Assembly (NCBI GenBank): GCA_015499995.1
Contig: JADNRV010000007.1
Coordinates: 1 to 64,000 of the forward strand
Reading direction: 5' to 3'
DNA from: Flammula alnicola
Lineage: Eukaryota; Basidiomycota; Agaricomycetes; Agaricales; Strophariaceae
Length of the DNA stretch: 64,000 nt
The translations under genes were made by a program, and so were the position numbers. The notes beneath the pieces are model-generated. The model searched no databases. It saw only the letters and a program-made list of their open reading frames with translations, and had not been told where the DNA came from. Positions 11,331 to 22,812 of the stretch are shown here, one piece after another (position 1 is the stretch's first letter; each line of letters opens with the position of its first letter).

Positions 11331-13978
11331 TCGTTAAAATGACTCCTGCATCAAGTTATTATGGAGACTTACAAGGACAGAAGTCTGTACGCTTTGTCCT
11401 CCCTCTTGCCTGTAACCTTGACCCAGCTAACCCAGGTGTCTGCCTGCCCGTTAAGTCCTGGTGTTCGACTTCCTCTCGCAGCGGGTGAGGATAACATCGC
11501 CGCCAGCACCGCCTTGAATACAGCACCGCCTTGAATATGAACTGGAGTCGCCTCTAGAGAAGTCGGGGTCGAGTTTGAGTGGCTTGGTGGAAGGGTTGGG
11601 AATCCATGCTGAAGTCGAATCTGTAGGCCGTATACTGCAGTAAAAAAGTAAGTGCTCATGCCATTAAATGGGAAGGCAATTTAATAATTACTGAATAGAT
11701 ACCATAACATTGTCCTCCTTGCCATGGTCGAGCTCAGCAGCTCTCAACCAGGCCTCATCAATCTCGCCGCTCATATCTCCGGGTTCAACTGTCTGGAAAT
11801 CTACAAGAACTTGCTCCGGATCGACGTTGCTCACATCAAAGACAGGCTTTCCGCGCCGCGTCTACTCCTTGGCTTATTCGCAGTTCTTGGACGACTCCGC
11901 GGACTCCGCGAGCCATCTTTCTTTGTTGGCGTGCCAGGTACTGGGGCTAGTGTCAACTTGGGCTTAATAACGAGGCCACGACGTTGGGCTTATGCGAGAG
12001 GATCTCAATGCCTATGACCTGTGATGACCAAACTTCGTCAGATCATAAAGAGAAGGGAAAAAATCTGCCTGCGTAGCTTGCCTTGCCATAGGTCAAACCC
12101 CAGGCCATAGCAGTGGGACATTCAGTAATATCAGTGGGATGAGTGCAACCTCCGCAAGTCCACCAGCACCTTGAAGTGTTGGCAGGTGGTGGTGGCCGCC
12201 GTTGAACGACAGCAGTCGCGGTCGCGAGAGTAAAGGCCGGGATAGTAAGCAATAGGTAGCCGTAGCTGCAAAAGCGCGGTTGAACTGTGAGTACTGAGTG
12301 TTGAAGCGACACTCTTGGACACACGACATAGCCCTGAGAGCTCGTGGCCTCTTCCTTGTCGACGTCAATATGCACAGGCCCGGACGTAGAGAGATGCATG
12401 CGAGGTCTGTCACTTTTGTGGTTTGGGTTGCAGAGAGGAGCATGGATTGGCGTGTTGAGAGAATTCTTGTAGTATTTCCGGAACGCTGCTAGATTAGGGA
12501 TGATGTTATTTGGCATGAGCCTTACATTTTCTAGATCAAGCTGAGCTTGAATTTCAAGTGATTCCTTCACGGTCTCTCGATAATCTACGATGTTGCTAAT
12601 ATGTTTTGCGAGAGGTTTTGCCCATGTTCCTCCATAACTATAGTCTCGGAATTGTACGGTGAGCACTTATATTCCTCTCAGTTTTTATTGTGTTTGACAT
12701 TGTTGTTTTCAGATGTCCTTGGCAGACATTGCTGGTCCTTTCACCTGACTCTTTCCAGCTTGCAACGCCTCTGCTTTGCGCCGTGTGCCCCTCCCCTCAT
12801 CTGAGGGATGTGGAGCCGGTGTTGTCGACTACGATGGATTGCAGGGGCTCCGTGGAGCTGCAAGGGGAGACCCACGAATTGGGAGACCCGCAAGGTACGT
12901 AGACAGCTTCGTATCCTCGTCGTCCATCTATGTTTACATCACCGACCTCGGAATCCCTGTCGAAATCGAACGACCTGCCACAAGTAGCAACTGAAGTGGC
13001 GAATACGTCGACGCGTAGCTCATGGATGTGAATGAGAGCCCCAAAGGCTCAAGAGGGAAAGAGAGCGACACGAGCTCCTCTCTCCGGTTAGTGCACGACA
13101 GACAACTGCAGCGTTAGCGCCCACACCTATGTCAGTCGATACAACAGCCTCCACATCGTCCGTCCCACCTCCACCTCCACTTAATGCTAATGCTGGGCCG
13201 AGCAGTAATTGAAGCGGCACCGACTTTCCCAGTAACAGACATCCTCCCCTCCATCCCGTAACGGAAGCTCAAGCAGCCTCAGATCTACCCGCACTATGAC
13301 CCATACAGCATGGATTCGACATGGGCTCAATCCACCGATGCCTACAACAGGTGGCAGTGCATGCGCTCCCAACTGGAACGGGATGGAGTTGACGCGTTTA
13401 CAGACGACTTTAGCTTGATGGGCCTGCCCTGGCAACATCGTCGCATTTCCCACACAGTCGCACTGCCAGTCTGGCAGCGAACGTTTTCGCTTCGCAGGGA
13501 TTGTCGAGCGGGACAGGCATGTCGCCGCCCATTTATCGCGATGGGTTTGTTCACCTTTTCGTTCGCCTTACACCACCTTATATATGTCTTTTCTAGCTCC
13601 CAGCATATCCTCAAGAACTTAAACACCATCTGACGTACTATGGCGCCGCGGTAGCAAATGGCCTAGCCCGCCACCTGTTGCCCTTCTGCATGATGGAATG
13701 GTGGAGGAACATCGCTCGGTACAGTGCTGGCTTGGATGAACAGCCCGACGTGGGGAAGTCGACAGCGTACAGTAGACTCCCCAGAGATAGTGAATATGCA
13801 CATATAATTGAGTGATTTAATGAAGTTCAGAACGTTTACAGCCCTCAGAATCACTCAGATTGAAGCAGATCAAACCAGATTGGACTGAATATACTGTACA
13901 TCTGAAAGGGATCGTCCCAGATTTGACCGGGTTTCTCACACTGGAACCGTTCTCAAACCGTTCTCACTGGGCCTGACA
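11331..13978. other. Unresolved stretch inside the element
   Basis: No intact gene can be supported. On the minus strand two exon-like pieces are visible, one containing KPVFDVSNVDPEQVLVDFQT (about 11700-11870) and one containing DYSYGGTWAKPLAKHISNIV and LENVRLMPNNIIPNLAAF (about 12450-12650). Neither could be assigned to a family. They may be further host gene relics or belong with the kinesin fragment. The upstream exons of the AT-hook-like gene may lie in the right part. Confidence 0.35.
12781..12812. repeat. Dispersed GC-rich hairpin repeat, copy 1
   Basis: The sequence CCGTGTGCCCCTCCCCTC, then AT, then CTGAGGGATGTGG recurs at 21260-21291 with two or three differences. The core TCCCCTCA..TGAGGGA is self-complementary. 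The surrounding sequence differs between the copies, so the 32-bp block itself is the shared unit. Function is unknown. Confidence 0.7.
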
Positions 13979-16011
13979 GCCTCTTGCTCCTCCCTGTCAA
14001 CTTTGCCGACGTTGCCAACATCGCACTTCGCTATGCCCGAGTATCAGGTTGTGAAAGGGTATGAATGCATGATCAACAGGGCTAAAGGTGTACCTCTGCC
14101 AAGGAAAATTTCTCAACGGTTGCTCTGTGAGTGCTCTATTCAATTGTCGCTTATCTATGCTTAACTATTTCGAAGATTCCCTTGAGATTGCTCCTGTAAC
14201 GCATTCCAAGCGTATGGGTACTCTCACTGCAGAGTCTATGGACTTCACCGCTCCTGCTCGTACTGCAAATTGGAGCTATGCGCCCACTCATTGGATTGAT
14301 CGCGCTGACGAGGAAGGATGGGGCTATCTTATGGCGCGGACACCACCATCCCCGTTGATCTGCCGCTCACGTGGAAAGCTCTTGCTCATGGCCGCTGGCC
14401 AGCATGCCATGGTCATTTGCTTTGCTCTTGAAACCAGCATCATAGGCATGTCTGTCAACAACTATCGCCGAATCTTGAGTGCAGATTATCCCGGTCCAAA
14501 CTTCGATGGTTCGAAAGCAGAACATTTACGGACATTTCATATTCCAAATGACCTTGTTGTTGCTAACTCATCCCCTAGCAAACCTCGAACTATGAAAATC
14601 GTCGCAGCCTTTGTTTCCGACAGTTGGGTCTGGACCATCAACGACTGGACTTCATTGGTTCGTTTGTATGTCCTTAGTTCCGACGTACATTGGACTCCGG
14701 ATCTTGTTTCCAAGGTTAGTCTATCTTGCCTTCATTCTTACATGCTGCTATTTGATCAAATAGCATTGGGACACCCTATTTGATCGCTTTAATGGTGGTC
14801 CCGACTGGGTTTTAGAAAAACATTTGGCTATGAGCCGACTAGCAGAATGGAGAAAGTTCATATTGGAGGATGATAAGGGTCGAAAGCGTCAAAAACGAAT
14901 AACAAATTTTTTCAAGTGTGTTTTTCTGTTTAGATCACCATTATTTTTCCTCTTTTATTTAGTGATATCCACAGTAATTCAGCAACAAATCAACCCATGT
15001 CCTACGAGGTATACAAGCCTATTGTCCAAGAACTGCAGGCCAATTCATATGGCTGCTTCGCTGGCATTGGGCGCTATTCCGCTAGCGATCTCCTCCACCT
15101 TCTTTGCTGGTTTCCAGGAACTCCTTCTTATGTCATTTGCTCTGACGACAAACTTTTCAATGAACTTGCGGATGGAATATATCAATATCTATATCAGTTC
15201 ACCCTTAGATCTTTCTTGGACATTGCGTCGTCTGTTCCGAACAGTGACAATCCCTTAACTTTCAATGAATATTGCAATACTGTATACCTCCGGAAGTGGG
15301 TTCTTGTCTATCGAAGATCTATGGCTCAGTTAACACTGGATTTATACAATGACTACGTCTCCAAAGGCTTGATGGATGATGGACACACAGTTGGTATGTT
15401 CTAATTATCCTGATTGTAGCAGATCAGCTGTTCTAATTGAAAGTTTTGAAGGTCTTCCTTACAAAGTTCCATCTGGCCAGTTGCTTGGTTCGAACCGTCG
15501 ACACCAAAGTACCCCCGTGTATTATTATGACAAGCCCCTGTGTGCTTTTACCGTCATTAGAGCCAGACCACCAGAATCATGGGGTTATGTTGGAGAACGT
15601 GTGAGTAATTTTAACTGCTGCACTACTGTTCCTTACGGAGTTTTATCATAGAGTATCGTCGAAGATGATATAAAGCAGTTCCAGTACAAGACAACAATAG
15701 GGATGTCACAGTTTAGAGTTCAGTTGCAGAATCGGCCTGATTATCGGCGAGCTGAACCAGGGGCTGTAATAAATGGAAGGCCGAGGAAGGTAAGTAATAT
15801 AAATATATACTTAAAAATCTGAGTGAAGCTGATGGGCACCTCAAAGTTTCGAACAGGGAAACCAGGGAGACCTTGCGGTGGTATTACCAAGAAGAAAATT
15901 CTGAAATTGAAAGATGTTCAGACAGGGAGGCGACAAAAATTTGAAGAGATTTATATCGACTCTGATGAAGAAGATATGGACGGCGACGAGATGCGAGATG
16001 GATCTGGCTAG
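13979..16011 (+). CDS. Unidentified cargo protein with C-terminal AT-hook-like motifs (5' end not resolved)
   Basis: The first supported exon follows a TGACAG acceptor at 13978 and encodes a Cys-rich stretch, PCQLCRRCQHRTSLCPSIR. The next exons give AKGVPLPRKISQRLLYSLEI, GWGYLMARTPPS and SMSRLAEW-type helical sequence, then NSYGCFAGIGRYSASDLLHL. The C-terminus has two minor-groove-binder-like motifs, NGRPRK and GKPGRPCGG, followed by an acidic tail with a TAG at 16009-16011. The Cys-rich plus AT-hook design suggests a nuclear DNA-binding protein, which is an inference. I do not know the family. No stops or frame breaks are evident in the exons I could join. The true start probably lies upstream. 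Confidence 0.7.
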
Positions 16012-16329
16012 CTATGTACAAGTACTGTGCTAACAATCACTTGAAGTGGAGAATAATTGTCATCAGTTACACTCACTGTCATCAATTCAATGCGCAGATC
16101 TGAGCTCCGCAGTCGACAGCTGCCTCGCCTCCATTATCTTCACGACATATCTATGTGATTCCACGGTCAACACACTTCTATGATGGCCCGGCTACATTCA
16201 TGCCTTTGTCCTTGCAAGACTAACTCTGTCCATCTGGAGAATGCTTCCAGAGTGTGAAATACTACGAGAAACATTTATCTATTGTGTTGCGGAGTATCTT
16301 GGCTGAACCTAAATGCGCAGTCGTACTCC

Positions 16330-17390
16330 AGTTCGACCCGTGGCTGCTCGTCTCCTCACTTCAATTTGTGGAATGTATGATTTTTCTAGATCTTCCCATT
16401 CTTCACGTGTAAAGGACCCAAGGCAAATACTCGAACTGGCCTTGCCGTTGCGCGACTTCCAGCTGATACTTGGCGTCTTCCAATCTCTGCTTGGTTTCCT
16501 TGATCTTCTGCAACCGCGCCCGTTCTGAAAGCAAGAAGAAGAAATCATAAATATACATGTCAAAGGCATGTAGATATTCAGTATGAAGACGCACCAGCTT
16601 GCCACACGGAAGTCAACGCAGACGCTTCCTGCCGTTTCACGAGCAAATCATTTTCGACCTTGGTCCGCCTTTCGACGCTGAACATGTCCGTCTCCTTCTT
16701 CAAACTCTCCAGCTCGATTTGAAACGTCATGATTTCCCGGTCAAGAGCCTCGAGTTCATCAGGTTTAGACTCCTGAGTGAGACGCAGCAGAGCCGAAGCT
16801 GCTTCGTCAACCAGGTCGATGGCTTCATCTGGCAGGTACCGATCTGAGATATAACGTGCAGACTACACAGCAGCTAATTCAAACAAAAGAAATTAGTGAG
16901 ACAAGGGGTCCATTCTCGGCAGTCGTTGTGAAGAAAAGACTAACCTGTGACCAGAGCGCTATCAGCGATGTCGACTCCATGATGAACCTCGTGAGTCGTA
17001 TCTCGATTTCAGACCACGCAAAATTGATATCGTAGACGCGACTGTGGGCTCGTCGATAGTGACAAGTTGGAACCTCCGCTCGAGGGCCCGTCTTTGCAGA
17101 TAGTTTTACGATATTTGTCGGCTGTCGAGTGGGAGGTTGGTTATTAGCATTTGCACAGGTCGGCGCAAGGACGAAGAAACTTACGTGTGGTCGCTCCTAC
17201 TAGTTGGAGGCCCCTCGCTAAGGCAGGCTTGATCATCTGTCCTGCGTCAATGCTGCCCTCTGCTTTGCCCAGGTTGAAGAGTGTGTCTGCGCAACAATGT
17301 TAACAATGTCATCGATGGCATGATGGACCTAGTTAGTACTCACGAACTTCATCTATGAAACAGATGACTTTGCCACTCTGTGGATGGAAG
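16330..17390 (-). pseudogene. Mitochondrial ClpB/Hsp78 fragment (NBD1 end to middle domain, decayed)
   Basis: Minus-strand pieces match the Hsp100 disaggregase in order: the Walker B strand [31 protein letters not shown] then [83 protein letters not shown] and the coiled middle domain (RLQKIKETKQRLEDAKYQLE, then VAQRQGQFE). It is non-functional: KDG and LERRF are out of frame with each other, extra bases break RY from VHHGVD, and both the N-terminus with its Walker A motif and the second ATPase domain are missing. It is antisense to the neighbouring cargo genes. Confidence 0.85.
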
Positions 17391-17706
17391 GACAAGTTTA
17401 TTATATTATAGAACAAACAAAGTTGAAAACACACCAATGGCCACATCGCCGATGCAGTGTAATGGAGTGCGAGTTGAACGTTGAAGACGAAGACATAGAT
17501 ACTTACTAAGAATAGATTTCAATTTGTCTGACTGGAAAAACACGCTCATGTGACCATTTTGTACATACTTCAAAAATTTTCCGACTCTGTTGATCAATCA
17601 TCAACTACTCTGCATTATCGTTCCCAAATCATTCTTCCTCCTTTCTTTCGGTTAGATACAGCTTTAATTTTGGTATGTCCTTAGTGTCATATATTCTTTT
17701 TGTTCT

Positions 17707-17990
17707 CAGTGCAGAAGGCCATGCCTCCGCCATGCTACACCTTTTCCTATACATGAGAAGAGACTGCGCTGATGCAGAAAGTCGCGCCTCGGCTACGCTG
17801 TATCTCTAGCATGGTGCTCTGGATTGTATTTAGGGTTTGGATATCATCTCCTAATAGTTCCAAAATTCTCCTCAGTGCAGAAGGCCATGCTGCACCTTTG
17901 CCCATACATGATAAGAGACTCTGGCTGATGCAGAAAGTCGCGCCTCGGCTACGCTGTATCTCTACCACTGTGCTCTGAAATGTATATAGC
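17707..17990 (+). repeat. Two-copy direct repeat upstream of the dioxygenase gene
   Basis: A segment of about 118-126 bp starting CAGTGCAGAAGGCCATGC is present at 17707 and again at 17873 (period 166 bp). Both copies include the identical run AAAGTCGCGCCTCGGCTACG. The second copy is followed within about 70 bp by the start region of the dioxygenase gene, so the repeat could be part of its promoter. Confidence 0.85.
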
Positions 17991-18055
17991 ACTCAGAAGC
18001 TTTTTATTTCATCGTGTATATCTCCAAAATCTTCTCTAACAGCATCATTGATCCT

Positions 18056-19679
18056 ATGTTTAGTTTCGCCATGTCTATTATCTCCGAGGTAGAGCTTCCT
18101 AACGTCGACAGTGCAGTAAGTCTTTTCTATCTGAAGAGACACGTAGATAAATTGGAGAATTGGTGCAATAACACACTTGTGTTATAGGTACCATCCGAGC
18201 ACATTCATGAAGTCCTTGAAAATGTCGATTGGAATATTCTCTTTGAAACGGCACTACTGTCGGAAGCAGATCCTGGCGCTTGTCAATCTAGCATTTCCGG
18301 TAATTCTAAATTGAACACCACCTCCAAATTCACTTTGGAACCCAATCATAAAACCCATGGGCCTCAATCACACAGGGAGAGTGTCAAAGAGAGGCGAAGG
18401 CAAAAGCGTCTGAATAATTCCGAGAAGCACGAGGCTCGCAAACTCTACTTGAAAGAAAAAAATCATGGAAAAGCAGAACACATATCGCTGGGTGACCTTG
18501 ATATCGCTGAGCTGCCTCATTCAAACCAAGCATATATTGGCCGCCGGGGTGATAGCTACAAACTTGATGAGACGCTGGAAAGCCTGCTGTCCAAAGGATT
18601 TCAATTAATCGAGTCGGATGGGTATGTCATCATATTTTATTTAACGAACTTGGGAATTTACCACTATCAATCTGTAGAAAACCACACTCCTTTGGTGATG
18701 CACATGGCCGTGTCCATGTTGCTTTCGCACCATGCACCAAAGGGATGTCCGATGTCAACAGCGCGCTCATTGAAGACATGAGCACAGCGCAGTCGCAAAT
18801 TGATTTTACAGCCTCCAATGCAACGCAGCCCAAGACTGATGGCTCTGATGAGCCTCGTCGTGGTGATTTCCCAACAATATCAGTTGGGATCTCACATGGA
18901 CAAGGTCAAAGTGTAAGTGGTTCTGTTTCGAGCCCATTCAGCAGAAGCGACATATATTTACATTATCCAACAGTACCCGAAGAATTTGGAGCAGACGGTG
19001 CAAAACCAGAAAGCTTTAGATTCCCTTCTCGGAAGTACTAGCGTCAAACGAGTTGCTATTATGCAAAGCCGTATGTGAATCTCTCCAACCTTATGCAAAT
19101 TCATTAAACAAATCAAATATAGAACTGTATAAATCATGGATGCCACAACTTCATGACGCCTCAGAAGAGCTTTTGGATAAGCTCGAAGCCTGGAAGCCTA
19201 CGCGACCGAAGAGGAATTGGAAACCCATCCATCGTAATTTTCAAGGCAGTGTTTTCGCTGCAACAACCTTTAATTTTGGTCCAGACGTTGTATGCCATGC
19301 CCATCGCGATCACCTCAATTGGGTCATCGGCGGTTGTGCAATCACATCTGGTGGTATTTTTGACTACACAAAAGGAGGCCACCTTGTCCTTATCGACCTG
19401 AAGCTCATTTTCGAATTCCCACCTGGCTCAACCATTATTATCCCATCTGCGATGGTCACCCATGCAAACCTGCCAATTGCACCTCATGAGCACAGAATTT
19501 CTGTGACGCAGTATACAGCAGGGGGTTTATTCCGGTTCGTCGACTATGGATATCGAACTGCGAAGACATTTTTGAAACATGATCGAAAGGGAAAGGGGAA
19601 GAAAGATCGAGAATGTGAGCAGCGCTGGGCAGAACAGCTGAGGATGTATGAGACAAAGGAAGAAAAGCGCAGTGATTAA
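18056..19679 (+). CDS. TET/JBP-like 2-oxoglutarate/Fe(II) dioxygenase (2OGFeDO family)
   Basis: The protein is about 460 residues. After a basic, low-complexity N-terminal half (SVKERRRQKRLNNSEKHEAR) comes a C-terminal double-stranded beta-helix dioxygenase domain. Iron-binding candidates are the HxD motif in CHAHRDHLNWV (about residues 336-338) and the distal His in IPSAMVTHANLP (about 389). The Arg in HEHRISVTQYTAGGLFRF (about 400) suits 2-oxoglutarate binding. The GGHLVLIDL and FEFPPGSTI strands are typical of the agaricomycete group related to TET/JBP enzymes, which oxidise 5-methylcytosine or thymine. Four introns show good signals (for example 18621-18676, 18913-18973). Two in-frame ATGs exist (18056 and 18071). 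All key residues are present. Substrate is inferred. Confidence 0.85.
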
Positions 19680-22600
19680 CAGTCTGTTCAAATATCTTAG
19701 GATAAAGTCTCGATAAAGTCTTGATGTCAGAGAAATGGCAAACAATTTCGACAGGAGCCAGGTATATTATTGATAGACAAAAATTTCAAGGCTACATGTA
19801 AATACAAAATGAACAACGAAGAGACTGGGCACGACATCTCGGAATCGAGAGAAAGCAATATTTCCGTTGGGTACGGGCACTATCTAAAGAGACTATTGTG
19901 ATAATCCTACGAGTCTTAGAGGTCTTTCAAGAGCAAATCCAGGCCCTCCAAAATAGCAGCCCACTTGAGTCAACTTATCCTAACATCATGAGTTACTGCA
20001 AACAGCAGAGCGACGTGGCGGCCAAAGGCTGAAGGGCATAGAGTTCTGTGTCAGAATACAGATTTTGCAGGATGAATAGATACAACATACAAAAATATGG
20101 CGAGCAGATGAGCCCAGCCACCAGGAGCACCATACTTACAACTGAGCAAGTTCATTCTACCTTCCGTGCTGCTCTAGAAAGATAAAATGAGCCTCAATGT
20201 TGAACGAGCTATGTGCAGAGTGAAAACTGTTGACGTACTGAGCATGCCGATGATCTGCATTGGCAGTGATGGCCTCAGTCTTGAGGATCAATCGAAATGG
20301 AAGGGCTTAGACCCGTTAACAGCTCTATTATTACCAGGGTCCAACCTGATCTCTTGACTCGATGCTTCAGTGCTGATGAACGAGAAGTAGTGCTGGCAGG
20401 ACTTACCTAGGGGTCACGATCAACCACATATCTTCCAGCCCATGTTGCCATCATTATCTCTCCTAATAGCAACCATGCGGCTGCTAGGCGTTAGTTCACT
20501 ACATGAAATGTGAATCATGACGGTAAGCTGGAGATAACATTGAACAGGAGGGCGATTACTTACCAGAATTGCATTGAGTAGCTTTGACCGGTCGAAATTT
20601 TTGATTAATGGGGAGTGTCAGTGGCAGCGACATACCACATTGTTGCATCGCGGTCTTGACAGGTCCTTGTACCCGCCATCCCAGACTTGCTTGACAGGGA
20701 AGGGGGCATTCTTGTTAGATGATGAGCATGAAAAGCAGGGCGGCTGGGATTCCGCATCTACCAGTGAAGGTGCAAGTATAAGAGATGCCACTTGACTTCT
20801 GAAAATTCTACCTGGTGCATGAGATGGCGCGAAAAGTTGAATCAGATCACTCCCGGACAGAAAGAATCAACAACCCTTGAACTGTTGTGCGAGGTCTGCG
20901 TGAGGGTAGTTGAGAGGGATAAAGATGACAGTAATTACCTAGCGTCATTGCGTGGGCCCTTTGTCAGCTTGCTGGAGTCCGGCGGTGCTGGTGTGGTACA
21001 AGTTCAAGTTGTCTCCAGCACCGGAGTTGAGAACGTTGAGATTCAATGTTCAACTTTGATCGACAAGGTCACGTGCTTCGGCTACACCACCACAATTCTG
21101 AATTGTCGACGGTCGCTGCCATCCAGCCCCATCCTCGCAACTGTTCTTCACCCCTCCATCGCCTATTTCTACCTCGAATATTTTCAACCAATATTTCTGA
21201 GTGTTAGTTATTAGGTGTCTTCCTACAACTCCTCCGTGTGACTAAAATCGCTCTCGATGCCGTGTGCCCCTCCCCTCGTTGAGGGATGTGGGCTGGCTAT
21301 GGACTGAAATAGGTGAGGCATGAGGGGTAAAAAAATACTTACCAGAGGGAGAGCCAAAACCTGGTACGTAATAATTCGAGTCTTATGACGCCGTTCTCTG
21401 AATTCTCAACCTATCATAGTCAGATGAGACGACAAACAGCTGTCATCTCCCTCGCCCTCCTTTCATGCGCCGCTGCCACTGATCGCTGCCTGCCATGTCT
21501 GTCAACAAATCCCCTCCCTGCGCCTCACCATTCCCTGTGCGCACACATGTTGACGTCTCCTGGCTTGCTCCCCATGACACTTGGGAAATAATGCGAGGAG
21601 ACGACGACTGGCTTGGGGTCATCGTTCAAGCCAATATTGCCATCCTGGGCCTCATTTGCATCAGCTGGCAGTGAGAGCAACTCTGAGCAGGGCGATGCGC
21701 CCAGGGCAAGGATGGTGACCAACAATACTAACCTCGAGAGGCAGCATAGCCATGTCAATCGACATCGGCTCTGCCCTCGCGAGGTTTACTGTTTCTGCTA
21801 AGTGTACAATCGTCAGACCAGAGAAAAATGGATGGTTGATTATGAGACTGGCAATAAGGTATCGTGATCAAGACAGAGTGCGTAGGTTCTTTCTTGTTGT
21901 CTTTGTCCTAGGATTTGACCTGCTGACTAGGCCTTTTGGCTATGGATTTCCGAAGTTTAGGTCGATACTTCGATGCCTAATGCCAATGTCAATGTGAGTT
22001 TACCCTCATTATTTCTTCTTCTCAATTCTCGTTTTCAACGCTTAGTTTATATCACTCCGTCGAACTCGCTAGATAAATCAGTACTCATCTAGAGGCTGCA
22101 CCGTGACCTCAATCTCTGTGCCGTCTATCACGATAACGCCTCCCCCCCATCATGATGTCGATGATAAGGGAGGAGGAAATAACGAGTCTTGTCCTCGCAC
22201 CATATCAATGCCCCTCTAACCATGATACCTAACCTGTTGGGCTGATGGACGGTATCTTATCGAGCATAGCGGCAGACCTCTTGCGGGACGTCTATTCATA
22301 CCCAGTCAAGAACCCAAACTAATCATCTCTCATCACTTTTATCAGCCTAGAAGAACAACAGCTCTCTCTATTTCTCCAGCTGCTCAAATTATCTACCAGC
22401 ATCGCCGTGTACCCTCGAGGGCCAAATCCTTTCTATTCTCATATTCACTCTATATCTGGATTTTTCGTGAGCAATTATAAAGTTTATGACTGTGAACTAC
22501 CTCTGGACAGACTGTAGACTGGGCCTCGTTAAGACAAGTGGTAAGTTTCCTGGAAGTTCTTGGTGTCGTACAAGTCCAACTTTGAACAAATAGAAATCAG

Positions 22601-22812
22601 GCGGCACAACAGATTACGATGATACAAGAAAGTTACCTCGCAAAATGATTGCAGTATTATCAAGTCTAAAGGTAATCTGCGCTTCAGAGGAAGGGGTTTG
22701 CCAGTTATCTGACATTGTGGTGTATTTGAGAGAATTGTGAGCAGCGGCTTCTCAGAAGCTCAACGGAAAAGAAGCACTGCAGAATTGAACCGTCTCCCTT
22801 TCTCTCACCAAC
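19680..22812. other. Long spacer inside the element, no intact gene seen
   Basis: This 3.1-kb stretch holds only short, scattered open frames. On the minus strand a peptide GGVIVIDGTEIEVTVQPLDE ends in a stop near 22080 and could be the tail of another relic; near 20420-20480 a piece AAWLLLGEIMMATWAGRYVV is seen. Neither is identified. A copy of the GC-rich hairpin repeat lies at 21260-21291. The last 100 bases should hold the integrase promoter. Confidence 0.4.
21260..21291. repeat. Dispersed GC-rich hairpin repeat, copy 2
   Basis: This is the second copy of the block found at 12781-12812 (CCGTGTGCCCCTCCCCTC, GTT, GAGGGATGTGG). The complementary arms CCCTC and GAGGG are kept although the loop differs, which hints that pairing is conserved. 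Confidence 0.7.
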
